This document shows positions 47,084-57,708 of a stretch of 64,000 nucleotides of DNA, in pieces. The position numbers and the translations under genes are program-made. Numbering within the stretch: position 1 is the stretch's first letter; every line of letters begins with the position of its first letter. The notes beneath the pieces were generated by a model. That model was not told the DNA's origin. It searched no databases and saw nothing but the letters and a program-made list of their open reading frames with translations. Source of the DNA: Neotamlana sedimentorum (GTDB taxonomy: Bacteria; Bacteroidota; Bacteroidia; Flavobacteriales; Flavobacteriaceae); contig NZ_JTDW01000004.1 in the NCBI RefSeq assembly GCF_000943565.1, forward strand, positions 467,030-531,029. Reading direction: 5' to 3'.

Positions 47084-48184
47084 TTATAAAATATTACCAA
47101 CTGAACCAGAACTAGTTGGTGAAAGTTGAAAAATATAATCCGTGTTTAATTCTTCTTCAATTCGATGAGATACATATAAAATAGCTGTATTCGTCTCTTT
47201 AGCAATTTTATTTATTAGATTAGCAAAAAGCACAGCTTCGGTATCATCTAAACCATTAGTGGGCTCATCTAAAATTAAAAGCGGAGGACTCTTAACCATC
47301 GCTCTAGCGATTAATACTAAACGTTGTTGTCCTTTAGTTAAATCAAGAAAACTTTGTTTTCTTATTTCAAATAACCCTAAAACTTTTAACCATTGGTGTG
47401 CTATTTCAATTTCTAAATGTGAAGGTGTTTTATAAAGCCCTACAGAGTCATAAAAACCAGAAACAACCATATTTCCTATAGAATCTAAACGTGCAAAACC
47501 ACGAACCATTTCGGCTGTAAAATAGCCTATTTTCTTTTTAATTTCCCAAACACTTTCTCCGCTACCCTTTTTTACATCAAATAAATAAATATTTTGCCCG
47601 AATGCTTTTGGGTTATCGCCATAAATCATACTTAACATGGTACTTTTACCAGACCCATTGGGTCCTATTAGCTTCCAAAATTCACCTGGTTTTATAGTCC
47701 AAGAAATATCTTTTATAATGGTTCGGTCTGCGTATTTTATTGAAACCTTATTAAATTCAACCAATCGGTTATACTTGTAATTTATAAGCTTATATGGCTT
47801 CGGTAATGCTAAATTAAAAGATGTGCTTACATTATCATCTTTTAAATTAACTTCTACAAGTGTATTGTTTTTAATAGAAAAAACCGATTGTATAAAAGAC
47901 AATACATCGGCTTTTCTATTGGTAATTTGTATTAAAAGTGTATTTTCACTTAAGGCCTGTAACGTAGTTTTAAAAGCTTCTTGCGCTTGTATATCTAAAC
48001 TTCCAAAAACATTGTCTAACACAATGTAATCTGGTTTTAAATTTATTAAATACTGTAATAATGCTTGTTTTCGCTCACCTTCAGAAGAATGATATAAACT
48101 ATTATCTACTTTAGTTTTAACATCAACTTTACCATGACGTAATTCTTCATTAATAAGCTTGTTTAAAGTAATATCAGAAAACAA
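47084..48184 (-). CDS. Double ABC ATPase with a degenerate first half (ModF/PhrA-like)
   Basis: 366 residues from the first usable codon (TTG 48184). The second half is a full ABC domain: Walker A GPNGSGKST, signature LTKGQQRL, Walker B LLILDEPTNGLD and an SHR switch. The first half keeps only a weak signature (SSEGERKQ) and Walker B-like YIVLDNV. No membrane protein is nearby, so it is a soluble ABC protein of ModF/PhrA type, role unknown. The frame stays open for 41 codons upstream to the stop of the kinase gene, with a Walker A relic (SNKDDKKTLI), yet has no ATG; the true start may be upstream with a rare codon such as ATT 48304. Confidence 0.85.
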   Translation of the reverse strand: MFSDITLNKLINEELRHGKVDVKTKVDNSLYHSSEGERKQALLQYLINLKPDYIVLDNVFGSLDIQAQEAFKTTLQALSENTLLIQITNRKADVLSFIQSVFSIKNNTLVEVNLKDDNVSTSFNLALPKPYKLINYKYNRLVEFNKVSIKYADRTIIKDISWTIKPGEFWKLIGPNGSGKSTMLSMIYGDNPKAFGQNIYLFDVKKGSGESVWEIKKKIGYFTAEMVRGFARLDSIGNMVVSGFYDSVGLYKTPSHLEIEIAHQWLKVLGLFEIRKQSFLDLTKGQQRLVLIARAMVKSPPLLILDEPTNGLDDTEAVLFANLINKIAKETNTAILYVSHRIEEELNTDYIFQLSPTSSGSVGNIL

Positions 48185-48307
48185 AACGCCTTTTAATCCT
48201 TTGGTTTCAGGAATAATTTTTGAATCTAAAATATCTTGAATAAGCGTTTTTTTATCGTCTTTATTCGAAATGTAGAAGGCCGTATGTCTGGCTAGTAAGC
48301 TAATAAA

Positions 48308-49168
48308 TTACAGATTTTTTGTATGAAAAGGTATTAAACCTTCAATTGGTCTACGAACAAAATTACCGGCAGTAAATCCCATTTCATCGGCCACAGCTTT
48401 AATTTCATCTTGAGCAAAATAACCAATTGAACCTGCAAAATGTACAGGAACTGTTTTAAGTTCTTCTTTATATTGCATAATCATGGTTTCAGCAAATAAT
48501 TGAATTCCTTTTTTTATAAGATTTATGGTATAATCTGAGTCTTTATGTAAAAACATAAATTCGGCAAAGTTTGCCAAATAGGCATTAGGACTTGGCTTTT
48601 TATATAAGTTATTTTTAATAAAATCAGCATCCATATTAAATTTACTTCCAAAGGCAATTTTAATATTTTCGGGCATTTTATTGTAATAATAATCGCGAAT
48701 TAATTGTTTTCCGTAGTAGTTCCCTGAAGCATCATCCATTAATGTATAACCCAAAGAGATAACACGTTGATGAAGGTTTTCGCCATCGTAATAACTACAG
48801 TTAGAACCTGTACCTAAAATACAAACTACCGCAGCTTCCTTAGGGTTGTTAATTGTAGAATATACAGCAGCTAAGGTATCTTCATTTACTTCAACGTGGG
48901 CACTAGGAAACATTTTGTTTAAAACATTAGTTAAGCTATGTTTTGCATTTTCTGTTCCACAACCAGCACCATAGAAATACAAGTGGGTTACTTCGTTTTT
49001 ATGTTTAATTAAAACATCGCTTTTTTCAATACGCTTTGTTAATTTACTTTCAGAAAGAATTGCAGGGTTTAAGCCTTCGGTACGAATTTTTTCTAATAAT
49101 TTATTTCCATTATTGTCTACCGCAATCCAATCGGATTTTGTAGAACCACTATCAACAATTAAAACCAT
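48308..49168 (-). CDS. BadF/BadG-type ATPase, N-acetylglucosamine-kinase-like
   Basis: 286 residues of the ASKHA fold: DSGSTKSDWI (phosphate 1), FYGAGCG, LGTGSNC (phosphate 2) and a GSIGYFAQ adenosine motif. In Bacteroidota these proteins are the usual N-acetylglucosamine or amino-sugar kinases. With nagB about 3 kb away, an amino-sugar role fits. The ABC gene begins in the same frame right after its stop. It starts 18 bp after the gapA terminator and has no obvious promoter. Confidence 0.88.
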   Translation of the reverse strand: MVLIVDSGSTKSDWIAVDNNGNKLLEKIRTEGLNPAILSESKLTKRIEKSDVLIKHKNEVTHLYFYGAGCGTENAKHSLTNVLNKMFPSAHVEVNEDTLAAVYSTINNPKEAAVVCILGTGSNCSYYDGENLHQRVISLGYTLMDDASGNYYGKQLIRDYYYNKMPENIKIAFGSKFNMDADFIKNNLYKKPSPNAYLANFAEFMFLHKDSDYTINLIKKGIQLFAETMIMQYKEELKTVPVHFAGSIGYFAQDEIKAVADEMGFTAGNFVRRPIEGLIPFHTKNL

Positions 49169-49185
49169 AAGTTTAAAGATAAAAA

Positions 49186-49219
49186 AAAACTCCGCAACTA
49201 TTTACAATTGCGGAGTTTT
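49186..49219 (-). terminator. Terminator after gapA
   Basis: A perfect 12-bp stem AAAACTCCGCAA/TTGCGGAGTTTT (49186-49197 with 49208-49219), 10-nt loop and a long T run on the minus strand. Confidence 0.93.
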
Positions 49220-49235
49220 GAAGTTATTTACAATA

Positions 49236-50255
<1,020 letters not shown>

Positions 50256-50259
50256 TTAT

Positions 50260-51246
50260 TTAAGTGCTCATAATATCTGACACTCGTAGTAATTCTAAAT
50301 TAATTTTTGTTTTTCCTTTTATTGCTTGGTCTAAAGGTGTTAATTCCATTTTTCCGTTAATTAAACCAACCATATAGTTTGTTTCTCCATCTAAAATAGA
50401 CTCAACAGCTTTTACACCCATTCGGCTAGCTAAAACGCGATCGAAACAAGATGGTGCACCACCACGTTGCATATGTCCTAATACGGAAACACGTACGTCG
50501 TAGCCCTCCATGTTTTCATCAACATAATCTTTAAGTTCGAAAATGTTTTTACCTATTTTATCTCCTTCGGCTACAATTACTATACTAGAAGTTTTTCCTG
50601 TTGTTTTACTCTTGTTTAAAGAGTCTACTAACCTTTCTAATCCTAAGTCTTCTTCAGGAATTAAAATTTCTTCGGCACCACCAGCTATACCTGCGTTAAG
50701 TGCTATATGGCCAACATCGCGCCCCATAACCTCAACAAAGAATAAACGATTGTGAGAACTTGCTGTATCTCTAATTTTATCGATAGCATCTACAACTGTA
50801 TTTAAAGCTGTATCGAACCCTAAGGTATGCGATGTGCCTACAATATCGTTATCTATAGTTCCTGGAATTCCCATTACAGGGAAACCAAATTCATTATTAA
50901 ATACAAGTGCTCCTGTAAAAGAACCATCGCCACCAATAACAACAAGTCCGTTTACATTTTCATTTAGTAGGTTTTCGTATGCTTTTTGTCTGCCTTCCTT
51001 AGTTCTAAACGTTTTAGATCTTGCAGATTTTAAAAAGGTTCCGCCTTTATTGATTATACCTTTAACACTACGGGCATCTAGTGATTCAAAATCACCATCA
51101 ATTAAACCTTCGTATCCACGATATACGCCAATACATTCTATATTATGGTAAGCACAAGTTCTAACTACTGCACGAATTGCAGCATTCATGCCTGGGGAAT
51201 CTCCACCAGAGGTTAAAACGGCTATTTTTTTTATGTTTTCCGACAT
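50260..51246 (-). CDS. pfkA: ATP-dependent 6-phosphofructokinase
   Basis: 328 residues, normal for bacterial PfkA. Key blocks: GGDSPGMNAAIRAVVR (ATP), GGDGSFTGA, the catalytic GTIDNDI, and the fructose-6-P site MGRDVGHIAL. The Gly-Gly-Asp-Gly pattern is that of ATP-using enzymes. It is the first gene of the pfkA-gapA pair; the pairing of two glycolytic steps in one operon is common in this phylum. Confidence 0.97.
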   Translation of the reverse strand: MSENIKKIAVLTSGGDSPGMNAAIRAVVRTCAYHNIECIGVYRGYEGLIDGDFESLDARSVKGIINKGGTFLKSARSKTFRTKEGRQKAYENLLNENVNGLVVIGGDGSFTGALVFNNEFGFPVMGIPGTIDNDIVGTSHTLGFDTALNTVVDAIDKIRDTASSHNRLFFVEVMGRDVGHIALNAGIAGGAEEILIPEEDLGLERLVDSLNKSKTTGKTSSIVIVAEGDKIGKNIFELKDYVDENMEGYDVRVSVLGHMQRGGAPSCFDRVLASRMGVKAVESILDGETNYMVGLINGKMELTPLDQAIKGKTKINLELLRVSDIMST

Positions 51247-51388
51247 TAATTTATGTACTTTATTGAGTAAAATTACTAAACAAAAAGCACATATCTAAAG
51301 GATTCCAACATTTTTAATAATACTTTAAAAACTATAACGTTTTAGTTGATAAAAATGTACGAAACTTTGTGTTTTATTAGATTTTAAG

Positions 51389-54300
51389 CTATTTCTTTGA
51401 AGATGTTTTAAACGAAATATGCTCTGGTAAGCTCGTATTATTTTCTTCTTCTGGAGACTCTTCTAAAACAGTATTTTCATCTTGTTTATTAAAAATTTTT
51501 TGAAGCAATTCTTTAAAGGTATCGAAGTCCACGTTATAAGATATACCTATACCTTGAGTATACCCAATTTGCTCTCCAAAATTTTGAATACTATTTTCTC
51601 GATTAAACACTTTTGCGGTAAGGGTTCCTTCTTCATTTAAAAGAAAACTTATTTCAACATCACCAGCTACCACAGTTTCGGTTGCTCCCCCCACGGGAAC
51701 ACCAACTTTACCATTTATTAGCACTCGATCGTTTAACTGGGTTTGTAATGTAAAACCAACCCTATCATCAGTTTGATAATCTGGTGTATTTTGGCCGGCT
51801 TCATAATTTAAACCAATATTAAGTTTACCATTGTTGTTAGAAAAAATACCGTTTATAATACCGTTTAAACGCTCTGCAATAGTTCCTGAAAAATTTAGTT
51901 CGTTTAAACCTTGAGAGAAAGATCCCGTTGAAATTAAATACAAAGCCTGGTTTTGTTTGTTCTCATCAGAATCCAAACGATATTGAAGCTCTGATTTTAT
52001 AGATGAACTTACATTGGGAAAGTTAAAGGAAAAATTAGGATCGAACTGCTCTAAGTTTCCATTTAACTCAATATTTAACTCTACAGGTATACTTCGATTA
52101 ATTGGGTTGTCAAGTAATGGCGACGGGTTAGCTTGAGTTTTATAAACTGCTAACATATCTATTGTGGCATCCAACGGGTCACCTTCCCAGGCTATGGTAC
52201 CACCAGGTTGTACAATAAATTCTTTTTGAATAATACCTCCATAAGCAAAATTATAAACACCATCAAACACAGCGAAATCGCCCCACATATCAAATTTTCC
52301 GTTAGTGTTAATTTCAACTAATAAGCCACCATTTCCACGACCTTTTAACGAATGTCCTGTATTTTTGTCAATAATAATTTCTACTTCAGCATCTTCAGTT
52401 ACATCCAAATCAAAATCCAGTTCTAACCCTTTTATCTCTTCAAAAGTAATTTCACGACCTTCCTTTTTAGCTTCTTTTTCTTCTTTTGTTATAAAATGTA
52501 TATATGAATTGTCGCCAAAAGATTCTGCATCATTTAACGGAATTTTAAATACTGTTCCTTTTTTAGTTTCTGCAATAACACGAATTACAAGCTCATCGGT
52601 TAGTCCTTGAATACTTGCAACACCTCCAATAAAACCTGTACCATAGTAAAGCGACTCTTCGGTTTCTTGGGTATCTAAAATTAATAAATTTGAAGATGAA
52701 ATATCTAGTCCTAATTTCCATTTAGAAAAGTTATAATGCTCTACAAAACCATTAAGCTTTCCTTTTGAATTGTATTTAGAATCGGTTAAACCAATATTAT
52801 TAAACACAAAAGATTGATTTTTTAAACTTAAGGAGGCGTTATCGTTAAAATTATAATCTACATTTAAATAAGGCACACCTAATCCGGCATTTTGTAAAAT
52901 AACATCGCCATCTATAGTTGGATGTTTTAAATCGCCTGAAATACGAACATCACCAGTTACTTCTCCCCTAATATTAGACAACACATCTTCTAACAACGGA
53001 TTTAATGGATATAAATTAAACTTATTAAACCCAAACGACACATCAATGCTGGATTCTTTCCCATTAACATAAATATCGCCCTGTGCTCTAAAGGTTCTTT
53101 CCGTGTCATCTTTAATTGTAGCATCTACGACATAATTGGTTAACGATTCGTTTCCTGTAATAGAGGCATCGAACGAACCAAGTAAAAAATCATTAATTTT
53201 AAAATCGTTAATTACCACAGTAGAATTTGGCAAATAACTACCGTTTTGTTGCAATACATCTAATCTACCATTTACATTTCCAGATAGTTTTAAACTATCT
53301 ATATCGGGTGTAATTTTTGCTAAATCTACATTCGAAAAATTAAGCTTTATATCTTTTTGAGTAGAATCTTTTAAAAATCCAGATAACCTTATTTCTTCAT
53401 TTTGATGATTAATTCTAAACTTATCAATATTAAATTTTGTTAGTTTCTTGTCGAAAGATACCTTATGAAACCTATCTTCACTTTCATTAATAAGCCACTT
53501 GCTATTTTTAATAGTTACATCGCTCTTCTTAAAGCCAATCACCGACTCTGCATTCTCGTTTATAGTATGATAAAAACTTAGATTATAAATATCATTTCCA
53601 TTTTTACCTCCATTAAACTCACTTCGCATAAACAATGTATCATTTACAGTTACATTAATTAAATTAAAATTGGAAACATTATAAAATTTGGTGTCAAGTT
53701 TATCAATTTCCACATATGTATTAAAAAGTGGATTACTATTGTCTACTTGTATTTCAATATTATTAGCTAAATAATCAGGAATTTTAATTTCTGGCGACTT
53801 AAACGTAAGTTTAAATTTTTCTTCGTTACTTTCAACTTTCCCTCGAATAAAGGTATTATTACCTAGTTCTAATTCAGGATAAAAAACCTCTACAATTTTG
53901 TTATAAATATTGAATTGAAAATCTATACTTTGATTTTGTTCTACTTTATATGGAATATAATTGGTATAAATATACCCAATAGAATTTTCAAATAATTTCC
54001 CGATATCTTTAATATAAAAATGACCTTTTAACTCCCCCTCAATAATATCTGGTGAACTAAATACTACATGACGTTCGTCACCATTAAACTGAGATGAAAT
54101 ATTAAATTTATCAAATCTATAGGTGTCATTTTCGTTCTTATATCTTGTTTTTTCAAAAGAAATTTTACCATGAGCATCATCTAAGTTACTACTATTCATA
54201 TTCATCTTTACATGGCTACTAAACTCTGAAATGCTATCGTTTTTAACAAAGTTTAAGGTTTTTAAATTGGCAAAATCTACTACAGCTTCAAAATCGTATT

Positions 54301-55780
54301 TTTTTATAACTTCAGAAAAATCTACGAGCCCGTTAAAATTCATTTTTAAATTAGGATCGTTAACCACTAAATTCCCATCAAAAATTTTATTTTTTACTGT
54401 TCCTGCAATTTTGCTATTTTTATATGAATAATCGTTGTATTCCATATTAAAAATATCACCAACAACCTGCGTATTTAAAGATTCTATTATAAAACCTTCA
54501 CCGTTAACATCGACGTTTAACGATCCTAAACCAATAGCTTCATCATTTAAAAATGTACCAAAATCGAAATCTTTAAAAATAACTTTACCTTTATAATTTG
54601 CATTATCGATGTCGTTAATTTTATCGATTATTAAATTAGTATCTATAAAACCTAAATCTGTATTTATATTAATATCAGCCTGAACTGCAGTAGAGGTTAC
54701 TTTAGAATTACCGCTAATTGTAAATACCCCAACATTATTGAAAGTTGAGGGGATAGCGTCACCTAAAACATTGGGTAAAAGTGCTGTTAAATCGTTGTAA
54801 GTAGAAGTTAAGTTATTAAACCTACCGTTCATAACAAAATTATACTCTTCTGCATTAAACAAGTTTTCAAAACTTAAATCACCATAGATTTTGGTTTTAG
54901 AGTTCGTTTCCAATTTTAAATTATCGGCTGTTAATTTGTTTAAAGTCCCAGATAAGTTGGCACTAAAATTTGCAATTTGTTGACTGCCAAACTCATTGTA
55001 AAAAACATTAAGTTCGTTTAAATAGACACTAGAATTAGTGAAATTTGCATTAACAAAAACCTTATCTGTAAAATACTGTAAATCTTCACGCTTATAGCTA
55101 AATTTTAAATCGCCGTTTAAAGACGAATTTGGTGTTTTAATTTGCAGTCTGTTAAAAGTCATTCCCGATAAGGTATAACTAAAATCGGTCATTAAATTTT
55201 TCACCTCTATTCCTCTACTATCTTTAAACGCTAGTGTATTTATACGTGTACTAACCTCGCTACCGTGAATTAAAAAATTTGTAGCATTTATATTTAATGC
55301 ATCAAACTGCAACACAGTAGGCTCCTCATTATTTTCATTAACTAGTTTAAACACACTGTTGTAAATAGACACATCGCTAGACGACAGTAGAAAATTACTA
55401 GAACTAGTCGATGGATTATCGTTTTCAAACTTTTCTACAAAAACGTCTAAATTAGTTTTGGTTTCATCTTTATACGTTTTAATATTAAATAGTAGGTTTT
55501 CGATATCAATATCTCCAAAAACTAAATTTCCGTTGGCTAAATTGGTATAACTTAAAATGGATGTATTAAGCTCTTTTATTGCAATTAAAGTGTCTTTTTT
55601 ATAATCTTCAACATAAATATCTTTAAGCTCTACATCACCATTAAATTGAAGACTTACCCGAGCAATATTAATATTGGTTTTAAATTCTTCGTTTAAACGT
55701 TTAGTCGCGTATTTTCCAAGTTTAGTTTGAACCGCGGGAACAGAAAGCACTAACACCAAAATGATGAAAAGCATAAGCAA
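51389..55780 (-). CDS. tamB: TamB-like (DUF490) translocation and assembly module protein
   Basis: 1463 residues. One N-terminal membrane helix, then a long beta-rich periplasmic body and the DUF490 end (about 1150-1430: GDFAVFDGVYNFAYGGIIQKEF, then ISFLLNEEGTLTAKVFNRE). TamB-type proteins bridge inner and outer membranes and are linked to lipid transport and barrel insertion. No TamA partner is adjacent. The frame is open 22 codons above the TTG at 55780 and codes a basic stretch (KLKRIKKAFKIFYK) ideal for the cytoplasmic side of the anchor, but contains no ATG, GTG or TTG; the first ATG is 55774. The start is unsure. tsaD is divergent. Confidence 0.92.
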   Translation of the reverse strand: MLMLFIILVLVLSVPAVQTKLGKYATKRLNEEFKTNINIARVSLQFNGDVELKDIYVEDYKKDTLIAIKELNTSILSYTNLANGNLVFGDIDIENLLFNIKTYKDETKTNLDVFVEKFENDNPSTSSSNFLLSSSDVSIYNSVFKLVNENNEEPTVLQFDALNINATNFLIHGSEVSTRINTLAFKDSRGIEVKNLMTDFSYTLSGMTFNRLQIKTPNSSLNGDLKFSYKREDLQYFTDKVFVNANFTNSSVYLNELNVFYNEFGSQQIANFSANLSGTLNKLTADNLKLETNSKTKIYGDLSFENLFNAEEYNFVMNGRFNNLTSTYNDLTALLPNVLGDAIPSTFNNVGVFTISGNSKVTSTAVQADININTDLGFIDTNLIIDKINDIDNANYKGKVIFKDFDFGTFLNDEAIGLGSLNVDVNGEGFIIESLNTQVVGDIFNMEYNDYSYKNSKIAGTVKNKIFDGNLVVNDPNLKMNFNGLVDFSEVIKKYDFEAVVDFANLKTLNFVKNDSISEFSSHVKMNMNSSNLDDAHGKISFEKTRYKNENDTYRFDKFNISSQFNGDERHVVFSSPDIIEGELKGHFYIKDIGKLFENSIGYIYTNYIPYKVEQNQSIDFQFNIYNKIVEVFYPELELGNNTFIRGKVESNEEKFKLTFKSPEIKIPDYLANNIEIQVDNSNPLFNTYVEIDKLDTKFYNVSNFNLINVTVNDTLFMRSEFNGGKNGNDIYNLSFYHTINENAESVIGFKKSDVTIKNSKWLINESEDRFHKVSFDKKLTKFNIDKFRINHQNEEIRLSGFLKDSTQKDIKLNFSNVDLAKITPDIDSLKLSGNVNGRLDVLQQNGSYLPNSTVVINDFKINDFLLGSFDASITGNESLTNYVVDATIKDDTERTFRAQGDIYVNGKESSIDVSFGFNKFNLYPLNPLLEDVLSNIRGEVTGDVRISGDLKHPTIDGDVILQNAGLGVPYLNVDYNFNDNASLSLKNQSFVFNNIGLTDSKYNSKGKLNGFVEHYNFSKWKLGLDISSSNLLILDTQETEESLYYGTGFIGGVASIQGLTDELVIRVIAETKKGTVFKIPLNDAESFGDNSYIHFITKEEKEAKKEGREITFEEIKGLELDFDLDVTEDAEVEIIIDKNTGHSLKGRGNGGLLVEINTNGKFDMWGDFAVFDGVYNFAYGGIIQKEFIVQPGGTIAWEGDPLDATIDMLAVYKTQANPSPLLDNPINRSIPVELNIELNGNLEQFDPNFSFNFPNVSSSIKSELQYRLDSDENKQNQALYLISTGSFSQGLNELNFSGTIAERLNGIINGIFSNNNGKLNIGLNYEAGQNTPDYQTDDRVGFTLQTQLNDRVLINGKVGVPVGGATETVVAGDVEISFLLNEEGTLTAKVFNRENSIQNFGEQIGYTQGIGISYNVDFDTFKELLQKIFNKQDENTVLEESPEEENNTSLPEHISFKTSSKK

Positions 55781-55857
55781 AATGCCTACAATTTTGTAAA
55801 ATATTTTAAATGCCTTTTTGATACGCTTTAATTTGTAGATTTTATACTAAGAATCTT

Positions 55858-55865
55858 TACTTTTG
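55858..55865 (+). promoter_or_regulatory. tsaD -7 promoter box; fixes its start
   Basis: TACTTTTG, an exact TAnnTTTG box. An in-frame TTG at 55863 is inside the box, so the real start must be further down; ATG 55941 is the first good one. Confidence 0.6.
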
Positions 55866-55940
55866 TATTTTAATTGCAGTTTTATTTTTAAACTTCAACT
55901 AAATTTCAAAATTAACAATAATTATGCCCAAATTTTATTA

Positions 55941-56963
55941 ATGGCGTCACAAAATATTTATATCCTGGGAATTGAATCGTCTTGCGACGATACAGCGGCA
56001 TCTGTAATTCACAATGGCAAAATTTTAAGCAATGTAATTGCAAGTCAAAAAATACATGAAGCCTATGGTGGTGTTGTTCCCGAATTAGCTTCTCGAGCGC
56101 ACCAGCAGAACATTGTTCCAGTTGTACATCAAGCATTAGAAAAAGCAAACATAAAAAAAGAACAACTTCACGCTATTGCGTTTACGCGCGGACCGGGTTT
56201 AATGGGAAGTTTGTTAGTTGGTACATCGTTTGCAAAATCTTTAGCCTATGGATTAAATATTCCATTAATTGATGTTAACCATATGCAAGGTCATATTTTA
56301 GCTCATTTTATTGATGAAGAAGGCTATAGTAAACCACCTTTTCCGTTTTTAGCCATGACTATTTCGGGCGGACATACTCAAATTGTTCGGGTTGATAATT
56401 ATTTTGATATGACCGTAATTGGCGAAACTATTGATGACGCCGTTGGAGAAGCCTTCGATAAAAGTGGTAAGATTTTAGGTTTAGGCTATCCCGCAGGACC
56501 AGAAATTGATAAACGTGCTAAATTAGGGAACCCTAAAGCTTTTAAATTTACCAAACCAAAAGTAGACGGTTTAAACTTTAGTTTTTCTGGTTTAAAAACA
56601 GCCATTTTGTATTTTATTCAAAAGGAAACCAAAACAAATCCAAATTTCATTGAAGAAAACCTTAACGATATTTGTGCCTCTATTCAATACACCATTATTG
56701 GTATTTTAATCGATAAATTAAAACGAGCATCGACAGATACAAATATTAAACATATAGCTATTGGTGGTGGAGTTTCAGCAAATTCAGGTATTCGTCAAGC
56801 CTTAAAAGATGGTGAGAACAAATTTGGCTGGACAACCTACGTGCCTAAATTTGAATTTACTACCGATAATGCTGCTATGATTGCCATTGTGGGCTATTTA
56901 AAATATTTAGAAAACGATTTTGCACAAAATAACGTGGCAGCTTCTGCTAGGTTAAAAATTTAA
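55941..56963 (+). CDS. tsaD: tRNA N6-adenosine threonylcarbamoyltransferase TsaD
   Basis: 340 residues from ATG 55941. TsaD transfers the threonylcarbamoyl group to A37 of ANN-decoding tRNAs. The ASKHA fold carries IESSCDDTAAS at the start, the iron/metal HxxxH (His114, His118 in NHMQGH), SGGHTQIV and GGGVSANSG. Length is typical. The frame is open further upstream, but the region coincides with the promoter. Confidence 0.96.
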   Translation: MASQNIYILGIESSCDDTAASVIHNGKILSNVIASQKIHEAYGGVVPELASRAHQQNIVPVVHQALEKANIKKEQLHAIAFTRGPGLMGSLLVGTSFAKSLAYGLNIPLIDVNHMQGHILAHFIDEEGYSKPPFPFLAMTISGGHTQIVRVDNYFDMTVIGETIDDAVGEAFDKSGKILGLGYPAGPEIDKRAKLGNPKAFKFTKPKVDGLNFSFSGLKTAILYFIQKETKTNPNFIEENLNDICASIQYTIIGILIDKLKRASTDTNIKHIAIGGGVSANSGIRQALKDGENKFGWTTYVPKFEFTTDNAAMIAIVGYLKYLENDFAQNNVAASARLKI

Positions 56964-57033
56964 AACTAAAAGTTATAAACAATATTTCTTAACAACTTAT
57001 TTACCATATAAAAGCCTCAAATTCATTATCTTT

Positions 57034-57041
57034 TAATTTTG
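57034..57041 (+). promoter_or_regulatory. -7 box before the parvulin gene
   Basis: TAATTTTG fits TAnnTTTG and lies about 32 bp before the ATG at 57073. No -33 TTG. Confidence 0.45.
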
Positions 57042-57072
57042 ATTAAAGAAATAACAAAACCTACATTTTTTT

Positions 57073-57708
57073 ATGAAAAAAACATTACTATTTTTAACCT
57101 TAACTAGTTTATCAACAATTTTTTATGCCCAAAACTCTACCGAAAAAGAATTAGCTTTACTTGAAACACCCGATCAAATTGAAACATTTTTAGCCGAAAA
57201 GAAATCTAAAAAAAACAAGCTTATTACATTTAATGAAGAAAAGCACAAAACTATTTTAGCTAAAGAACTTTTTAAACTAGGGGTTGGAGGAACTAAAAAA
57301 ACTGAAAACGAATTTGAAACTACCTATTTTAAAATTATAAAAAAACATAAAAAGGTATACCAAAGAGCTTCATATATTTATTTAGATGGCAATACTTTTG
57401 ATAAAAAAAATTTAAATGATTTACGTAAACTTATAATAAATAAATACAATAATGGTGCTGCCTTCGATTATTTAGCTAAACAATATTCAATGGATGGCAA
57501 TTCTCAAAAAGGTGGTGACTTAGGATGGATTACAAAAGGTGATTTACATGAAGATTTTGAACCTTTTATTTTAAATAATTATCATGAGGTTGGAGAACCT
57601 TTTACAATAGATATTCCTAAAAACAATTGGTATTATGTAGCAATGATTACCGAAGAACCTAAAAAAATTGTTGAAATTGAAGTTTTAAAAATTGTCGAGC
57701 AAAATTAA
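57073..57708 (+). CDS. Exported parvulin-type peptidyl-prolyl isomerase
   Basis: 211 residues with a signal peptide (MKKTLLFLTLTSLSTIFYAQ). The PpiC domain spans about 95-200: YQRASYIYLDG, then YSMDGNSQKGGDLGWITKGDLHEDFEPFI. The N-terminal 75 residues are helical and not recognised. It probably helps fold exported proteins. Its stop overlaps the rsmE ATG by one base, so translation is coupled. Confidence 0.9.
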   Translation: MKKTLLFLTLTSLSTIFYAQNSTEKELALLETPDQIETFLAEKKSKKNKLITFNEEKHKTILAKELFKLGVGGTKKTENEFETTYFKIIKKHKKVYQRASYIYLDGNTFDKKNLNDLRKLIINKYNNGAAFDYLAKQYSMDGNSQKGGDLGWITKGDLHEDFEPFILNNYHEVGEPFTIDIPKNNWYYVAMITEEPKKIVEIEVLKIVEQN

